From a bacterium (GTDB taxonomy: Bacteria > Pseudomonadota > Alphaproteobacteria > Sphingomonadales > Sphingomonadaceae): a DNA stretch of 64,000 bases. The stretch's first letter is position 1. Each line of letters begins with the position of its first letter. The notes under the pieces were generated by a model, which ran no database searches, was not told the DNA's origin, and saw nothing but the letters and a program-made list of their open reading frames with translations. A program made the position numbers and the translations under genes. The stretch is from assembly GCA_030824575.1 (NCBI GenBank), contig JAVBXL010000042.1, positions 45,970 to 109,969 of the forward strand. Reading direction: 5' to 3'. Positions 27,261-36,425 of the stretch are shown one piece after another.

Positions 27261-29930
27261 TCAAGCGGCCAGCTTGCGCAGCACATATTGCAGGATGCCG
27301 CCGTTCAGGAAATATTCCAGCTCGTTGATCGTGTCGATCCGGCAGAGCGCGGTGAAGGTGAAGGTCGATCCGTCGGCACGGGTGACGACCACGTCCACGT
27401 CCTGGCGGGGCTTGAGGTCCGCGACACCGGTGATGGTGAAGCTTTCGTCACCCGTCAGGCCCAGCGTATCCTTGGTATCACCATCCTTGAACTGGAGCGG
27501 CAGCACGCCCATGCCGACCAGGTTGGAGCGGTGAATACGCTCGAAACTTTCGACGATGACCGACCGGACGCCCAGAAGGTTGGTGCCCTTCGCTGCCCAG
27601 TCGCGCGACGATCCGGTGCCATATTCCTTGCCACCGATGACGACCAGCGGGGTGCCGTCCGCCTTGTGCTTCATCGCCGCGTCATAGATCGGCATCACGT
27701 CGCCATCATAGCGGGTCATGCCGCCTTCGACCCCGTCCAGCATCAGATTCTTGATGCGGATATTGGCGAAGGTGCCGCGCATCATCACTTCATGATGGCC
27801 GCGACGCGACCCATAGCTGTTATAATCGGCCTGCGCGACCTGATGCTCGCTCAGCCATTGGCCCGCGGGCGAGGACGCCTTGATCGATCCTGCCGGCGAA
27901 ATATGGTCGGTCGTGATCGAATCGCCGAAGATCGCCAGCGGCTTGGCTTCGATGATGTCGGTGACCGGCGCCGGGGTCATGCTCAGCCCCTCGAAATAGG
28001 GCGGATTGGCGACATAGGTGGACCCCGCGCGCCAGCTATAGGTGGCCGATCCCGTCACGTCGATCGCCTGCCAATGGGCGTCGCCCTTATAGACGTTGGC
28101 GTAGCGCGCCTGGAACATCGCCCGGTCCATGCAGCCCGCCATGGTCGTGGCGACTTCGTCATTGGTCGGCCAGATGTCTTTCAGATAGACGTCGTTACCC
28201 GCCGTGCTGACGCCGATCGGCGTGGTGATGAAATCCTCGATCACCGTGCCCTTGAGCGCATAAGCCACCACTAGCGGCGGGCTGGCCAGGAAGTTGGCGC
28301 GCACGTCGGGCGACACGCGGCCTTCGAAATTGCGGTTGCCGGAAATGACGGCGGCCGCGACCAGGCCATTGTCGTTGATCGCCGCACTGATCGCGGGCGC
28401 CAGCGGACCGGAGTTGCCGATGCAGGTGGTGCAACCATAGCCGACCAGATTGAAGCCGATCGCGTCCAGATGCGTCTGAAGCCCTGCCTTGTTGAAATAG
28501 TCGGTGACGACCTGGCTGCCCGGCGCCAGCGACGTCTTGACCCACGGCTTGGGCTTGAGGCCCAGCTCGTTCGCTTTCTTGGCGACCAGGCCGGCCGCGA
28601 TCATGACGCTGGGGTTCGACGTGTTGGTGCAGCTGGTGATGGCGGCGATGGTGACGTCGCCGTCGCCAATGTCGAAATCCTCGCCCGCTACGGGCACGCG
28701 CTGCTGCGCCTTCTTGTAGGTATTGATCAGATCGGCGTTGAACACGTCATCGACATCCGGCAACGATACGCGGTCCTGTGGGCGCTTGGGACCGGCCAGG
28801 CTGGGGACGACGGTGGCCAGGTCCAGTTCCAGCGTGTCGGTAAAGACCGGATCGATCGATGGATCGATCCAGAAGCCCTGCTCCTTGGCATAGGCTTCGA
28901 CCAGCGCGATATTGTCGTCGGTGCGGCCGGTCAGGCGCATATAATCGAGCGTCTTGTCATCGATGCCGAAGAAGCCGCAGGTCGCGCCATATTCCGGCGC
29001 CATATTGGCCAGCGTCGCGCGATCGGCGAGCGACAGGCTGGCAAGGCCGGGACCGAAATATTCGACGAAGCGGCCGACAACGCCGCGCGCACGCAGCATC
29101 TGGGTCGCGGTGAGGACGAGGTCGGTGGCGGTAACGCCTTCCTTGAGTTCGCCGGTGAACTTGAAGCCGACGACTTCGGGGATCAGCATGGAGACAGGCT
29201 GGCCCAGCATCGCTGCTTCCGCCTCGATCCCGCCCACGCCCCAGCCCAGCACGCCCAGGCCGTTGACCATCGTGGTGTGGCTGTCAGTGCCGACGCAGGT
29301 GTCGGGATAGGCGACGGTGACGCCGTCCGCATCGACCGACGACCACACGGCCTGCGCGATATTTTCCAGGTTCACCTGATGGCAGATGCCGGTGCCCGGC
29401 GGCACGGCATAGAAATTGGCCAGGGACTTGCTGCCCCATTTCAGGAAGTCGTAGCGCTCCATATTGCGCTGATATTCGATTTCCACATTCTGCTCGAACG
29501 CTTTGGGCGTGCCGAACTCATCAACCATGACCGAATGGTCGATGACGAGGTGGACGGGCACCTGCGGATTGATCTTGCCGGCGTCGGCGCCCAGCGCATT
29601 CATCGCGTCGCGCATCGCGGCCAGATCGACCACGCAGGGGACGCCGGTGAAATCCTGCAACAGAACGCGGGCGGGGCGATACTGGATTTCGCGCTGCGCC
29701 TTGCCCCGGTCCTGCTGCCAATCGATGATCGCCTGGATGTCTTCCACGGTGACGGTGACGCCATCTTCAAATCGGAGCAGATTTTCCAGCAGCACCTTCA
29801 TCGAGAAAGGCAGGTGCGACACGTCGCCCAGCTTCGCCGCGGCCTTCTTCAGCGAATAATAGGCAATGTCCTTGCCGCCCACGTTCAACGTGTCGCGCGT
29901 GCCCAGAGTGTCCTGTCCGATGGCGGTCAT
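27261..29930 (-). CDS. acnA: Aconitate hydratase A
   Basis: A TCA and glyoxylate cycle enzyme interconverting citrate and isocitrate through cis-aconitate, with a [4Fe-4S] cluster. It is 889 aa from the ATG at 29930 ([20 protein letters not shown]), the length of IRP/AcnA-type aconitases. Cluster ligands are visible in [12 protein letters not shown] (Cys about residue 433) and [12 protein letters not shown] (about 498 and 501). The swivel domain has [17 protein letters not shown] near the C-terminus. The open frame upstream to 30101 is not aconitase-like. It ends at a terminator. acnB is encoded only about 700 bases away on the same strand, so both isozymes cluster here. Confidence 0.97.
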   Translation of the reverse strand: MTAIGQDTLGTRDTLNVGGKDIAYYSLKKAAAKLGDVSHLPFSMKVLLENLLRFEDGVTVTVEDIQAIIDWQQDRGKAQREIQYRPARVLLQDFTGVPCVVDLAAMRDAMNALGADAGKINPQVPVHLVIDHSVMVDEFGTPKAFEQNVEIEYQRNMERYDFLKWGSKSLANFYAVPPGTGICHQVNLENIAQAVWSSVDADGVTVAYPDTCVGTDSHTTMVNGLGVLGWGVGGIEAEAAMLGQPVSMLIPEVVGFKFTGELKEGVTATDLVLTATQMLRARGVVGRFVEYFGPGLASLSLADRATLANMAPEYGATCGFFGIDDKTLDYMRLTGRTDDNIALVEAYAKEQGFWIDPSIDPVFTDTLELDLATVVPSLAGPKRPQDRVSLPDVDDVFNADLINTYKKAQQRVPVAGEDFDIGDGDVTIAAITSCTNTSNPSVMIAAGLVAKKANELGLKPKPWVKTSLAPGSQVVTDYFNKAGLQTHLDAIGFNLVGYGCTTCIGNSGPLAPAISAAINDNGLVAAAVISGNRNFEGRVSPDVRANFLASPPLVVAYALKGTVIEDFITTPIGVSTAGNDVYLKDIWPTNDEVATTMAGCMDRAMFQARYANVYKGDAHWQAIDVTGSATYSWRAGSTYVANPPYFEGLSMTPAPVTDIIEAKPLAIFGDSITTDHISPAGSIKASSPAGQWLSEHQVAQADYNSYGSRRGHHEVMMRGTFANIRIKNLMLDGVEGGMTRYDGDVMPIYDAAMKHKADGTPLVVIGGKEYGTGSSRDWAAKGTNLLGVRSVIVESFERIHRSNLVGMGVLPLQFKDGDTKDTLGLTGDESFTITGVADLKPRQDVDVVVTRADGSTFTFTALCRIDTINELEYFLNGGILQYVLRKLAA

Positions 29931-30187
29931 AAGATGTGCGTCTCCTCGCATGGCCCCGGCCAGAGGATGGCGCGTTTCCACCAGAAGCTCGCCGAACGGC
30001 GATTCAGAAACCGGCCGGCAAGGTGGCAGGGATGCGCCCCAACCCGTGGTCGAAGCCGGTATGTCCCGATGCTGCGGTGCCATAACATCTGAAGGGTTCA
30101 AGTCAAATGGCGACGCAGCCTGAGCCTCCTATGTAGGGATATGTTTCGCACATTGAAGCGTTGCAGGGGCAGAAAGGGGAAACGGCC

Positions 30188-30388
30188 ATGGAAATCTGTT
30201 TTGCACCCATCGAAAACGGGATAATTGCTATCAATCCGCAATATTATCAGGGACAGGCAACGCATTGTCCCGACTGCGGCGGCACCCAGTGGATCGTGGG
30301 TCGGATGGTGGCGGAATGCGCCCGATGCGAAACCCCGCTGCCACTTGCCGCATCGCAACATCGCGGGTGGATTGACCGCGTTTCCTGA
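30188..30388 (+). CDS. Small zinc-ribbon-like protein, unknown function
   Basis: A 66-aa protein beginning MEICFAPIENGIIAINPQYY, with GGGG about 9 bases before the ATG at 30188. Two CxxC motifs, CPDCGG at about 27 and CARC at about 44, suggest one zinc site. I do not recognise a named family. It lies alone on the plus strand between the divergent acnA promoter region and the acnB 3' end, and is followed by a palindrome and a likely terminator. The clear ribosome binding site and paired Cys motifs argue that it is real. Confidence 0.7.
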   Translation: MEICFAPIENGIIAINPQYYQGQATHCPDCGGTQWIVGRMVAECARCETPLPLAASQHRGWIDRVS

Positions 30389-30413
30389 CACGGCTCCCGG
30401 CAGACGATACCGA

Positions 30414-30487
30414 CCGTTCATTTCGAGCGCAGTCGAGAAACGCGGATGCTGTGCTATCCGCTTCTCGACTGCGCTCGAAGCGAACGG
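30414..30487. repeat. Palindromic element, second subtype, copy of 20723
   Basis: 74 bases with arms CCGTTCATTTCGAGCGCAGT and ACTGCGCTCGAAGCGAACGG. It shares the arms and the GCTATCCGCTTCTCG segment with the element at 20723, differing mainly in the loop. It lies 25 bases after the stop of the small zinc-ribbon gene. Confidence 0.85.
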
Positions 30488-30530
30488 ATCACAGAAAATT
30501 TGCAGGCCCGTAGGACCGTCATAAACGGCA

Positions 30531-30583
30531 ATGCCGCCGCCACATTCCCCCCACAGGGAGAGCGTAGCGGCGGCATCTTTTTT
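30531..30583 (+). terminator. Terminator-like hairpin facing acnB
   Basis: ATGCCGCCGC at 30531–30540 pairs with GCGGCGGCAT at 30567–30576 and is followed by CTTTTTT. The loop of 26 bases is long. Oriented for the plus strand, it would end transcripts of the small gene at 30188 before they run antisense into acnB. Confidence 0.6.
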
Positions 30584-30609
30584 AGAAAAGGCGCGACAAG
30601 CCCTTCGGA

Positions 30610-33375
30610 TCAGTGGGCCACAGGCGGCGCGAACTTGGTCAGGTCGATGCCGACGACCGCGCTCTTATACTCGTCCATGTTGGGCGTGCGGCCCAATATG
30701 GTCGAAAGCACCACGACCGGGGTCGACGCCAACAGCGATTCACCCTTCTTCTCGGCCGTATCCTCCACGACGCGGCCCTGGAACAGGCGGGTGGAAGTGG
30801 CCATTACGGTGTCGCCCTTGGCGGCTTTTTCCTGATTGCCCATGCACAGGTTGCAGCCCGGACGTTCCAGATACAGCATATTCTCGTAACTGGTGCGGGC
30901 CGCGCCCTTGGGCGCTACGTCGTCAAACTCGAACCCGGCATATTTCCTGAGTACGTCCCAGTCGCCTTCGGCCTTCAACTCATCAACGATATTATAGGTC
31001 GGCGGTGCGACGACCAGCGGTGCCTTGAACTCGACCTTGCCTTCACTCGCTTCGACATTTTTGAGCATCTGCGCCAGGATCTTCATGTCGCCCTTATGCA
31101 CCATGCACGAACCGATGAAGCCCAGATCGACCTTCTTGGTGCCGCCATAATAAGAAACCGGGCGAATCGTGTCGTGGGTGTAGCGCTTCGACACGTCGGC
31201 ATTGTTGACGTCCGGGTCGGCGATCATGGGCTCGTCGATCAGGTCCAGGTCGACCACGACTTCGGCGAAATATTGCGCATTGGGATCGGGCACCAGCGCG
31301 GGCTTTACGCCCGAACGAATTTCACCGATGCGCGCATCGGCCTTGGCGATCAGGCCCTTGAGCGTGCCGGCGGCATTCTCCATGCCTTTGTCGATCATGA
31401 TCTGGATACGCGACTTGGCGATTTCCAGCGACTCGATCAGCGTCTCATTCTCCGAAATGCAGATCGACGCCTTGGCCTTCATCTCGGCCGTCCAGTCGGT
31501 GAAGGTGAAGGCCTGGTCGGCCAGCAACGTCCCGATATGCACTTCGATGATGCGGCCCTGGAACACATTTTCGCCGCCGAACTGGGCCAGCATCTGTGCC
31601 TGGGTCGCGTGGACGACGTCGCGGAAGTCCATATAGGGCAGCATCTTGCCCTTGAAGGTGACCTTCACCGACTGCGGGATCGGCATGGTCGCCTCGCCGG
31701 TCGCCAGCGCCAGTGCGACCGTGCCGGAGTCCGCGCCGAAGGCAACGCCCTTCGACATGCGCGTGTGACTGTCGCCGCCGATGATGATCGCCCAATCGTC
31801 AACGGTGATGTCGTTCAATACCTTGTGGATCACGTCGGTCATCGCATGATAGCGGCCCTTGGGGTCGCGCGCGGTGATCAGGCCGAAATTGTTCATGAAG
31901 GACATCAGCTTGGGGATGTTGGCCTGCGCCTTCTTGTCCCACACCGACGCGGTATGGCAGCCCGATTGATAGGCACCGTCGACCAGCGGCGAAATGACGG
32001 TGGCCGCCATCGCTTCCAGTTCCTGCGCGGTCATCAGGCCCGTCGTATCCTGCGACCCCACGATGTTGACCTTCACGCGCACGTCCGACCCCGCGTGCAG
32101 CACCTTGCCCGGCGTCACGCCGACAGCGTTGCGGTTGAAGATCTTCTCCACCGCCGTCAGGCCCTGACCCTCGACCGTGATCTCCTTGTTCGGCGCGAAC
32201 ACGAGCGGCGCTTCCACGCCCAGCGTTTCGGCAGCGAAGGTCTGGAGCTTCTTGCCGAACACGATGGCGTAGCTGCTGCCCGCCTTCATGAATTCCATCT
32301 TCTGCGGCGTGAAGGCGGAGGCGACATCGACCAGTTCGTTGCCGGCCTCGTCGGTCAGCTTCTTGTTCTTGACGTCGATCTTCAGCACCGTGCCGGTTTC
32401 GACCGAGAATTTTTCCTCCAACACCGGATTGCCGTCATTGTTCAGGATGGCCTTGCCGTCCGGGCCGGTCATCTTCACCCAGTTTTTCAGGTTGATGCCG
32501 ATGCCGCCGGTCACGTCCACGGTGGTCGCGAAGATGGGCGAGATGCCGTTGGTGCCGCCGACGACCGGGGCATAGTTGACGAAGGGGACATAGGGGCTGG
32601 ACTGCTTGCCAGTCCACAGCGCCACATTGTTGACGCCCGACATGCGCGAAGACCCCACGCCCATCGTGCCCTTTTCGGCAACCAGCATCACCCGCTTGTC
32701 GGGATGCTGCGCCTTGAGCGCCACGATTTCCTGCTGCGCTTGCGGCGTCATCATGCACAGGCCGTGCAGTTCGCGGTCGGACCGCGAATGCGCCTGGTTG
32801 CCCGGCGACAGCAGATCGGTCGAGATATCGCCTTCGCCCGCGATATAGGTGACGACCTTGATCTCGTCCTCGACATCGGGAAGCTTGGTGAAGAACTCCG
32901 CCTTGGCGTAGCTTTCCAGCACGCCCGTCGCTACCGCGTTGCCCGCCGCATGGGCATCGCGCAGGCGGAACATGTCGGCGTCGTAGAGGAAGAATTGGGT
33001 CTTGAGGACGTCGCCCGCCTGGGTCGCGAGTGTTGCGTCATCGCCCAGCGCGATGTCCAGCAGCACGGCGATCGAGGGGCCGCCCTTCATATGGCTAAGC
33101 AGTTCGAACGCGAAGGCCACCGGGATTTCAGGGACGATCGCTTGGCCTTGGATGATCTGCTTGAGGAACGCCGCCTTGACGACCGCTGCGCTCGTGGTGC
33201 CCGGCAGCGTGTTATAGATGAAGAATTTCAGCGCGTCGGCGCGATGTTCGCTGCCCGCATCCCGGATCAGGGTGATGATCTCAGCGACCAATGCCCCATC
33301 GTCGATCGGCTTGGGCGCGAGTCCCTGAGTCTGTCGGCTGTCGATTTCGGCCAGATAATCCAGGTAAATGCTCAT
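30610..33375 (-). CDS. acnB: Aconitate hydratase B
   Basis: The second, AcnB-type aconitase (bifunctional aconitate hydratase/2-methylisocitrate dehydratase), 921 aa. The N-terminal HEAT-like domain begins MSIYLDYLAEIDSRQTQGL, and the swivel domain VGSSRMSGVNNVALW sits before the core, the AcnB-specific order. Cluster cysteines are in GFIGSCMVHKGD (about residue 756) and ERPGCNLCMGNQ (about 839 and 842). GGDSHTRMSKGV is the active-site loop. The length is somewhat above the 865 aa of the enterobacterial enzyme. It shares the neighbourhood with acnA; the two are separated by the small zinc-ribbon gene on the opposite strand. Confidence 0.97.
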   Translation of the reverse strand: MSIYLDYLAEIDSRQTQGLAPKPIDDGALVAEIITLIRDAGSEHRADALKFFIYNTLPGTTSAAVVKAAFLKQIIQGQAIVPEIPVAFAFELLSHMKGGPSIAVLLDIALGDDATLATQAGDVLKTQFFLYDADMFRLRDAHAAGNAVATGVLESYAKAEFFTKLPDVEDEIKVVTYIAGEGDISTDLLSPGNQAHSRSDRELHGLCMMTPQAQQEIVALKAQHPDKRVMLVAEKGTMGVGSSRMSGVNNVALWTGKQSSPYVPFVNYAPVVGGTNGISPIFATTVDVTGGIGINLKNWVKMTGPDGKAILNNDGNPVLEEKFSVETGTVLKIDVKNKKLTDEAGNELVDVASAFTPQKMEFMKAGSSYAIVFGKKLQTFAAETLGVEAPLVFAPNKEITVEGQGLTAVEKIFNRNAVGVTPGKVLHAGSDVRVKVNIVGSQDTTGLMTAQELEAMAATVISPLVDGAYQSGCHTASVWDKKAQANIPKLMSFMNNFGLITARDPKGRYHAMTDVIHKVLNDITVDDWAIIIGGDSHTRMSKGVAFGADSGTVALALATGEATMPIPQSVKVTFKGKMLPYMDFRDVVHATQAQMLAQFGGENVFQGRIIEVHIGTLLADQAFTFTDWTAEMKAKASICISENETLIESLEIAKSRIQIMIDKGMENAAGTLKGLIAKADARIGEIRSGVKPALVPDPNAQYFAEVVVDLDLIDEPMIADPDVNNADVSKRYTHDTIRPVSYYGGTKKVDLGFIGSCMVHKGDMKILAQMLKNVEASEGKVEFKAPLVVAPPTYNIVDELKAEGDWDVLRKYAGFEFDDVAPKGAARTSYENMLYLERPGCNLCMGNQEKAAKGDTVMATSTRLFQGRVVEDTAEKKGESLLASTPVVVLSTILGRTPNMDEYKSAVVGIDLTKFAPPVAH

Positions 33376-33592
33376 CTCGTTCCCAACGTCATAAAGTGTA
33401 CGGACTCGACGCGCAGCGCCACTTGCCGATCTTTATGCCCGGTCTGGGAGCTGACGCGGTCCCGGTACGTCAAGAGACGCCGATTGGCAAGTCGCCGCGG
33501 CGCAGCAAATTGATGCTGCCATCGACACCAATCGACCGGAAACAGCGGCTTTTGCCATTACTCTGAGTAAAGAGTGGACTTAAGTAGGACGG

Positions 33593-35350
33593 CTATCCCC
33601 TGGCCTTCTCCGCCGCGATCCAACTGTCCATCTGGCTGTTCAGCACGGTGAGCGGCACCGCCCCTTGCGCCAGCACCGCATCATGGAATCGCCGCAGGTC
33701 GAATATCGGCCCCAGCGCCGCCTCCGCCTTTGCCCGCAATGCCCGAATCCTGATCTCGCCCAGCTTGTAACCCAGCGCCTGCCCCGGCCAGCTGATATAG
33801 CGGTTCACCTCCGCATCGATATTCGCGTCGGACAGCGCACTGTTGGCCTTCATGAACGCGACCGCCCTGCCCTTGTCCCATCCCTTGGCATGGATGCCGG
33901 TGTCCACCACCAGGCGGCAGGCGCGCCACATCTCGTAGGACAGCCGCCCCATCATCTTTTCGGGCGTGTCGTACAGGCCCATCTCCTCGCCCAGATATTC
34001 GGTGTAGAGCGCCCAGCCCTCGACATAGGCGGTGAAGCCCGCCAGATATTTGCGGAACGGCGGCAGCGGCAATTCCTGTTGCAGGGCAATCTGATTATGG
34101 TGGCCCGGCACCGCTTCATGCGCGGTCAGCGCGGGCAGCTCCCAATAGGGCCGCTGGTCCAGCTTGGACGTGTTTACGAAATAGGTGCCCGATATCCCGC
34201 TCTCCGGCGCGCCGGGCATATAATAGGCCGTCGTCGTCCCCTCAGCCTCGGCCGCTGGAATCGCTTTCAATCCATAAGGCAATCGCGGCAGCGTGCCGAA
34301 ATAGCGCGGCAGCAGGCCGTCGATCGCCTTGGCCTGCCGCGCCGCAACGCGCAGCAATTCCTCTGGCGTCTTGGCATAATAGGACGGATCGGTACGCAGA
34401 TACGCGATATAGGCCGCGCGGCTGGGATAGCCGGCCTTGGCCGCGATTGCATCCATCCGCTTGCCGATACGGGCGACCTCCTCCAGCCCGATGGTATGAA
34501 TCTGATCGGGCGTCAGGTCGGTAGTGGTATGCGCCTTGACCCGGCTGGCATACCAGGCCGCCCCGCCAAGCAGGGACGATGCGCTGTCGCTCTTGCGGCA
34601 ATGGGGCAGATAGTCCGCCACGAACAGATCATGCCATTTGCGATATTCCGGCGTCAGCACGTCACGGATCAGCATCACAGCCTTCGCCTGCATCGCGCGC
34701 CAGTCGCCCTCGCTGATATCACGCGGTCTGGCGCGCGTGAACGGTTCGTAGAAGCGCGTCTCCTCCGGCTTGCCCGCAACGATGCCGCTGATCGTTCCCG
34801 CATAATTTTGCAGCACGGAACAGGGCTGGACATAACCGCCCTTGATGGCCTGCCGCGTGATGGCCAACGCATCGCCATTCTGCTGGGGGTAAAGCGCCAA
34901 CCGCTTGAGGTAACTGTCATAATCAGCGCGATTATAGAAGGGCAACCCGTCGGCCATGCCCGAAAAGCCCTGATGCCAGCCATAATAGGTGGTAAACAGC
35001 ATCAGCCGTTCCGCCGGATGCGCGTCGCCATCAATATCGTCGCGCAGCATCCACAACAAAACGTCGCGATTGACTCGGTCCGCGGGGTCCAGCGCATCGG
35101 CCGACAGCGCCTGCAAGCGGGCGACGAATCCTTGCTCCACCTTGATCTGCGCATCCCGCGCGCCGAGCGAGATGTCATAGATGCGGTCGTCATAATCGCG
35201 CACGCCGCGCGCAGTCGCGTCGACCGGATGAGTGGACAAATACCAGGACCAATGGTCATCCATGACCTTGGCGAGTTCATCATGGGGCGTTTGCGCCTGC
35301 GCCAATATCGGCGCGGCAACGGCCAGCATCAGGGATAGAATCTTACGCAT
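33593..35350 (-). CDS. DUF885 family secreted metallopeptidase-like protein
   Basis: A 585-aa exported protein with a signal peptide (MRKILSLMLAVAAPILAQAQ). DUF885 proteins have a mostly helical, M32/M2-like fold. The probable zinc motif is ALTAHEAVPGHHNQIAL (HExxxxH type) near residue 408, followed 30–40 residues later by YVEGWALYTEYLGEEMGLY, which supplies the conserved Glu. Length and motif spacing are normal. Activity is presumed to be peptidase but has been shown for few members. It is monocistronic in appearance, downstream of nothing on its strand within 50 bases. Confidence 0.85.
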   Translation of the reverse strand: MRKILSLMLAVAAPILAQAQTPHDELAKVMDDHWSWYLSTHPVDATARGVRDYDDRIYDISLGARDAQIKVEQGFVARLQALSADALDPADRVNRDVLLWMLRDDIDGDAHPAERLMLFTTYYGWHQGFSGMADGLPFYNRADYDSYLKRLALYPQQNGDALAITRQAIKGGYVQPCSVLQNYAGTISGIVAGKPEETRFYEPFTRARPRDISEGDWRAMQAKAVMLIRDVLTPEYRKWHDLFVADYLPHCRKSDSASSLLGGAAWYASRVKAHTTTDLTPDQIHTIGLEEVARIGKRMDAIAAKAGYPSRAAYIAYLRTDPSYYAKTPEELLRVAARQAKAIDGLLPRYFGTLPRLPYGLKAIPAAEAEGTTTAYYMPGAPESGISGTYFVNTSKLDQRPYWELPALTAHEAVPGHHNQIALQQELPLPPFRKYLAGFTAYVEGWALYTEYLGEEMGLYDTPEKMMGRLSYEMWRACRLVVDTGIHAKGWDKGRAVAFMKANSALSDANIDAEVNRYISWPGQALGYKLGEIRIRALRAKAEAALGPIFDLRRFHDAVLAQGAVPLTVLNSQMDSWIAAEKARG

Positions 35351-35404
35351 GCACGCAATGGTTCGCGCGTCCGGGCATATTTGGCAAGGGGGGACCGCCA
35401 GCGT

Positions 35405-35608
35405 TCAGGCCGCAGCCACGCCCTCCGCCTCGACTATGCCGTCCCCGGCATAAAAGCCCTGCACGCGCACCCGCTTTTCGACATGATCGACGGGTACGCG
35501 CAACAGGACAAGGCGGTAGCTGCCGCCCAGATCGCGCTGGAGCAGGAAGCCGGCTTCGTCGCGCAGCAACCTGCCGGTTTCATTCACCCCAGCGCCAATC
35601 TCCGTCAT
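35405..35608 (-). CDS. Small DUF5818-like protein
   Basis: A 67-aa protein starting MTEIGAGVNETGRLLRDEAGFLLQRDLGGSYRLVL, then HVEKRVRVQGFYAGDGIVEAEGV. The layout (ETGxLL, xGFxLxxDxGGxxRL, GxRVRVxG, DGIVEAE) resembles the small sphingomonad DUF5818 family, a predicted OB-like beta barrel of unknown role. The assignment rests on my recollection of the pattern. It starts 4 bases after the DUF1328 stop and is likely co-expressed with it from the stress promoter at 35839–35863. Confidence 0.65.
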   Translation of the reverse strand: MTEIGAGVNETGRLLRDEAGFLLQRDLGGSYRLVLLRVPVDHVEKRVRVQGFYAGDGIVEAEGVAAA

Positions 35609-35612
35609 GGCG

Positions 35613-35798
35613 TCAGTCTATCGCGTCCTTGATGCCCTTGCCAGCCAGAAGTCCAAGCACGAGGAACAGGACGAAGACGGCGATCGCGATGAAGAACAAT
35701 ATCTTGGCGATGCCGACGAACGTACCGGCAGCGCCGCCGAAGCCGAGCAGTGCCAGCACGGCGGCAATGACGAGGGAGATGAGGGCGAGCTTGAGCAT
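35613..35798 (-). CDS. DUF1328 (UPF0391) small membrane protein
   Basis: A 61-aa inner-membrane protein with two hydrophobic helices: [29 protein letters not shown] and [21 protein letters not shown], the DUF1328 pattern. Function is unknown; such proteins are frequently stress-induced. The ATG at 35798 has an AAGGAC ribosome binding site. An upstream GGAAC-N17-GTT element suggests EcfG control. The DUF5818-like gene follows after 4 bases. Confidence 0.88.
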   Translation of the reverse strand: MLKLALISLVIAAVLALLGFGGAAGTFVGIAKILFFIAIAVFVLFLVLGLLAGKGIKDAID

Positions 35799-35838
35799 GG
35801 GAAGTCCTTTCGTTTCGTATCCGGTCTATGCCAGCATC

Positions 35839-35863
35839 AACCGATGGCGACCGCGCTTGTTCC
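35839..35863 (-). promoter_or_regulatory. Candidate EcfG promoter for DUF1328–DUF5818
   Basis: The minus strand has GGAAC at 35863–35859 and GTT at 35841–35839, spaced 17 bases (GGAAC-N16-GGTT). The -35 is perfect and the -10 differs at one base from CGTT. The GTT lies 41 bases before the DUF1328 ATG. The nepR candidate has the same GGAAC-to-GTT spacing. Confidence 0.65.
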
Positions 35864-35917
35864 GCTCACCACAACTATGGATAACGCAAGATTAAGGTTC
35901 ATTCTCAGACAGTTGAA

Positions 35918-35943
35918 TGAACAATCGCGCCTGATCGGCCGTT
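35918..35943 (+). promoter_or_regulatory. Candidate EcfG promoter for the PA2169-family gene
   Basis: TGAAC at 35918–35922, 17 bases, then CGTT at 35940–35943. It has one mismatch in the -35 and a perfect -10, 28 bases before the ATG at 35972. It is divergent from the candidate at 35839–35863. Confidence 0.5.
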
Positions 35944-35971
35944 CTTCCCCCGCCCATCAAAGGAGAAGGCG

Positions 35972-36421
35972 ATGTCGAACAATCATGCCATCAGCAAGCT
36001 GGACGACCTGATCACGACCCTGATCGATAGCGTGAAAGGCTATGAACATAGCGCCGACAAGGTAAAGTCGGAGGCGTTCCAGACTCTGTTCCGCGATCTG
36101 GCGGCCGAACGCGCCAAGGCGGTCGACCTGTTGCAGGCGCGCAGCCGGGCGCTGGGCGGCAAGCCCAACGAGTTCGGCTCTGTGGCGGGCACCGTCCACC
36201 GCCGGATGGAGGATATCTTCGTGGCGCTGGGTGGCGGCGACAAGGCCGTGATCCAGGCCATCGACCGCGGCGAGGATTATCTGCGCGAAGAGTTTGAGCG
36301 CGCACTCAAGGACGAAGCGATAGACGCCGAAACGCAGGATGTAGTGCGCCGCGCCCATGAATCCGTCGCGCATGGCCATATCGTCGTGAACGGGTTGAAG
36401 GACCAACTCGCCACCGCCTAA
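35972..36421 (+). CDS. PA2169 family four-helix-bundle protein (DUF2383)
   Basis: A 149-aa soluble, helical protein of the PA2169/DUF2383 family, related in fold to ferritin-like bundles; function is unknown but members are common in stress regulons. Recognised from ISKLDDLITTLIDSVKGYEHSA at the N-terminus, LARSRALGGKPNEFGSVAGTVHRRMEDI-like sequence in the middle (residues 55–83), and the C-terminal VRRAHESVAHGHIVVNGLKDQL. AAAGGAGAAGG precedes the ATG. It is divergent from DUF1328, with paired stress promoters between them. Confidence 0.87.
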   Translation: MSNNHAISKLDDLITTLIDSVKGYEHSADKVKSEAFQTLFRDLAAERAKAVDLLQARSRALGGKPNEFGSVAGTVHRRMEDIFVALGGGDKAVIQAIDRGEDYLREEFERALKDEAIDAETQDVVRRAHESVAHGHIVVNGLKDQLATA

Positions 36422-36425
36422 CCGA

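Noticed and set aside
28470..30092. Plus-strand frame of 540 codons opposite acnA.
   Set aside because: Antisense shadow of a certain gene with no recognisable motif.
30613..33513. Very long plus-strand open frame of over 900 codons opposite acnB.
   Set aside because: It mirrors acnB in the antisense direction, is rich in His, Arg and Asp as expected for GC-rich antisense frames, and shows no domain motif.
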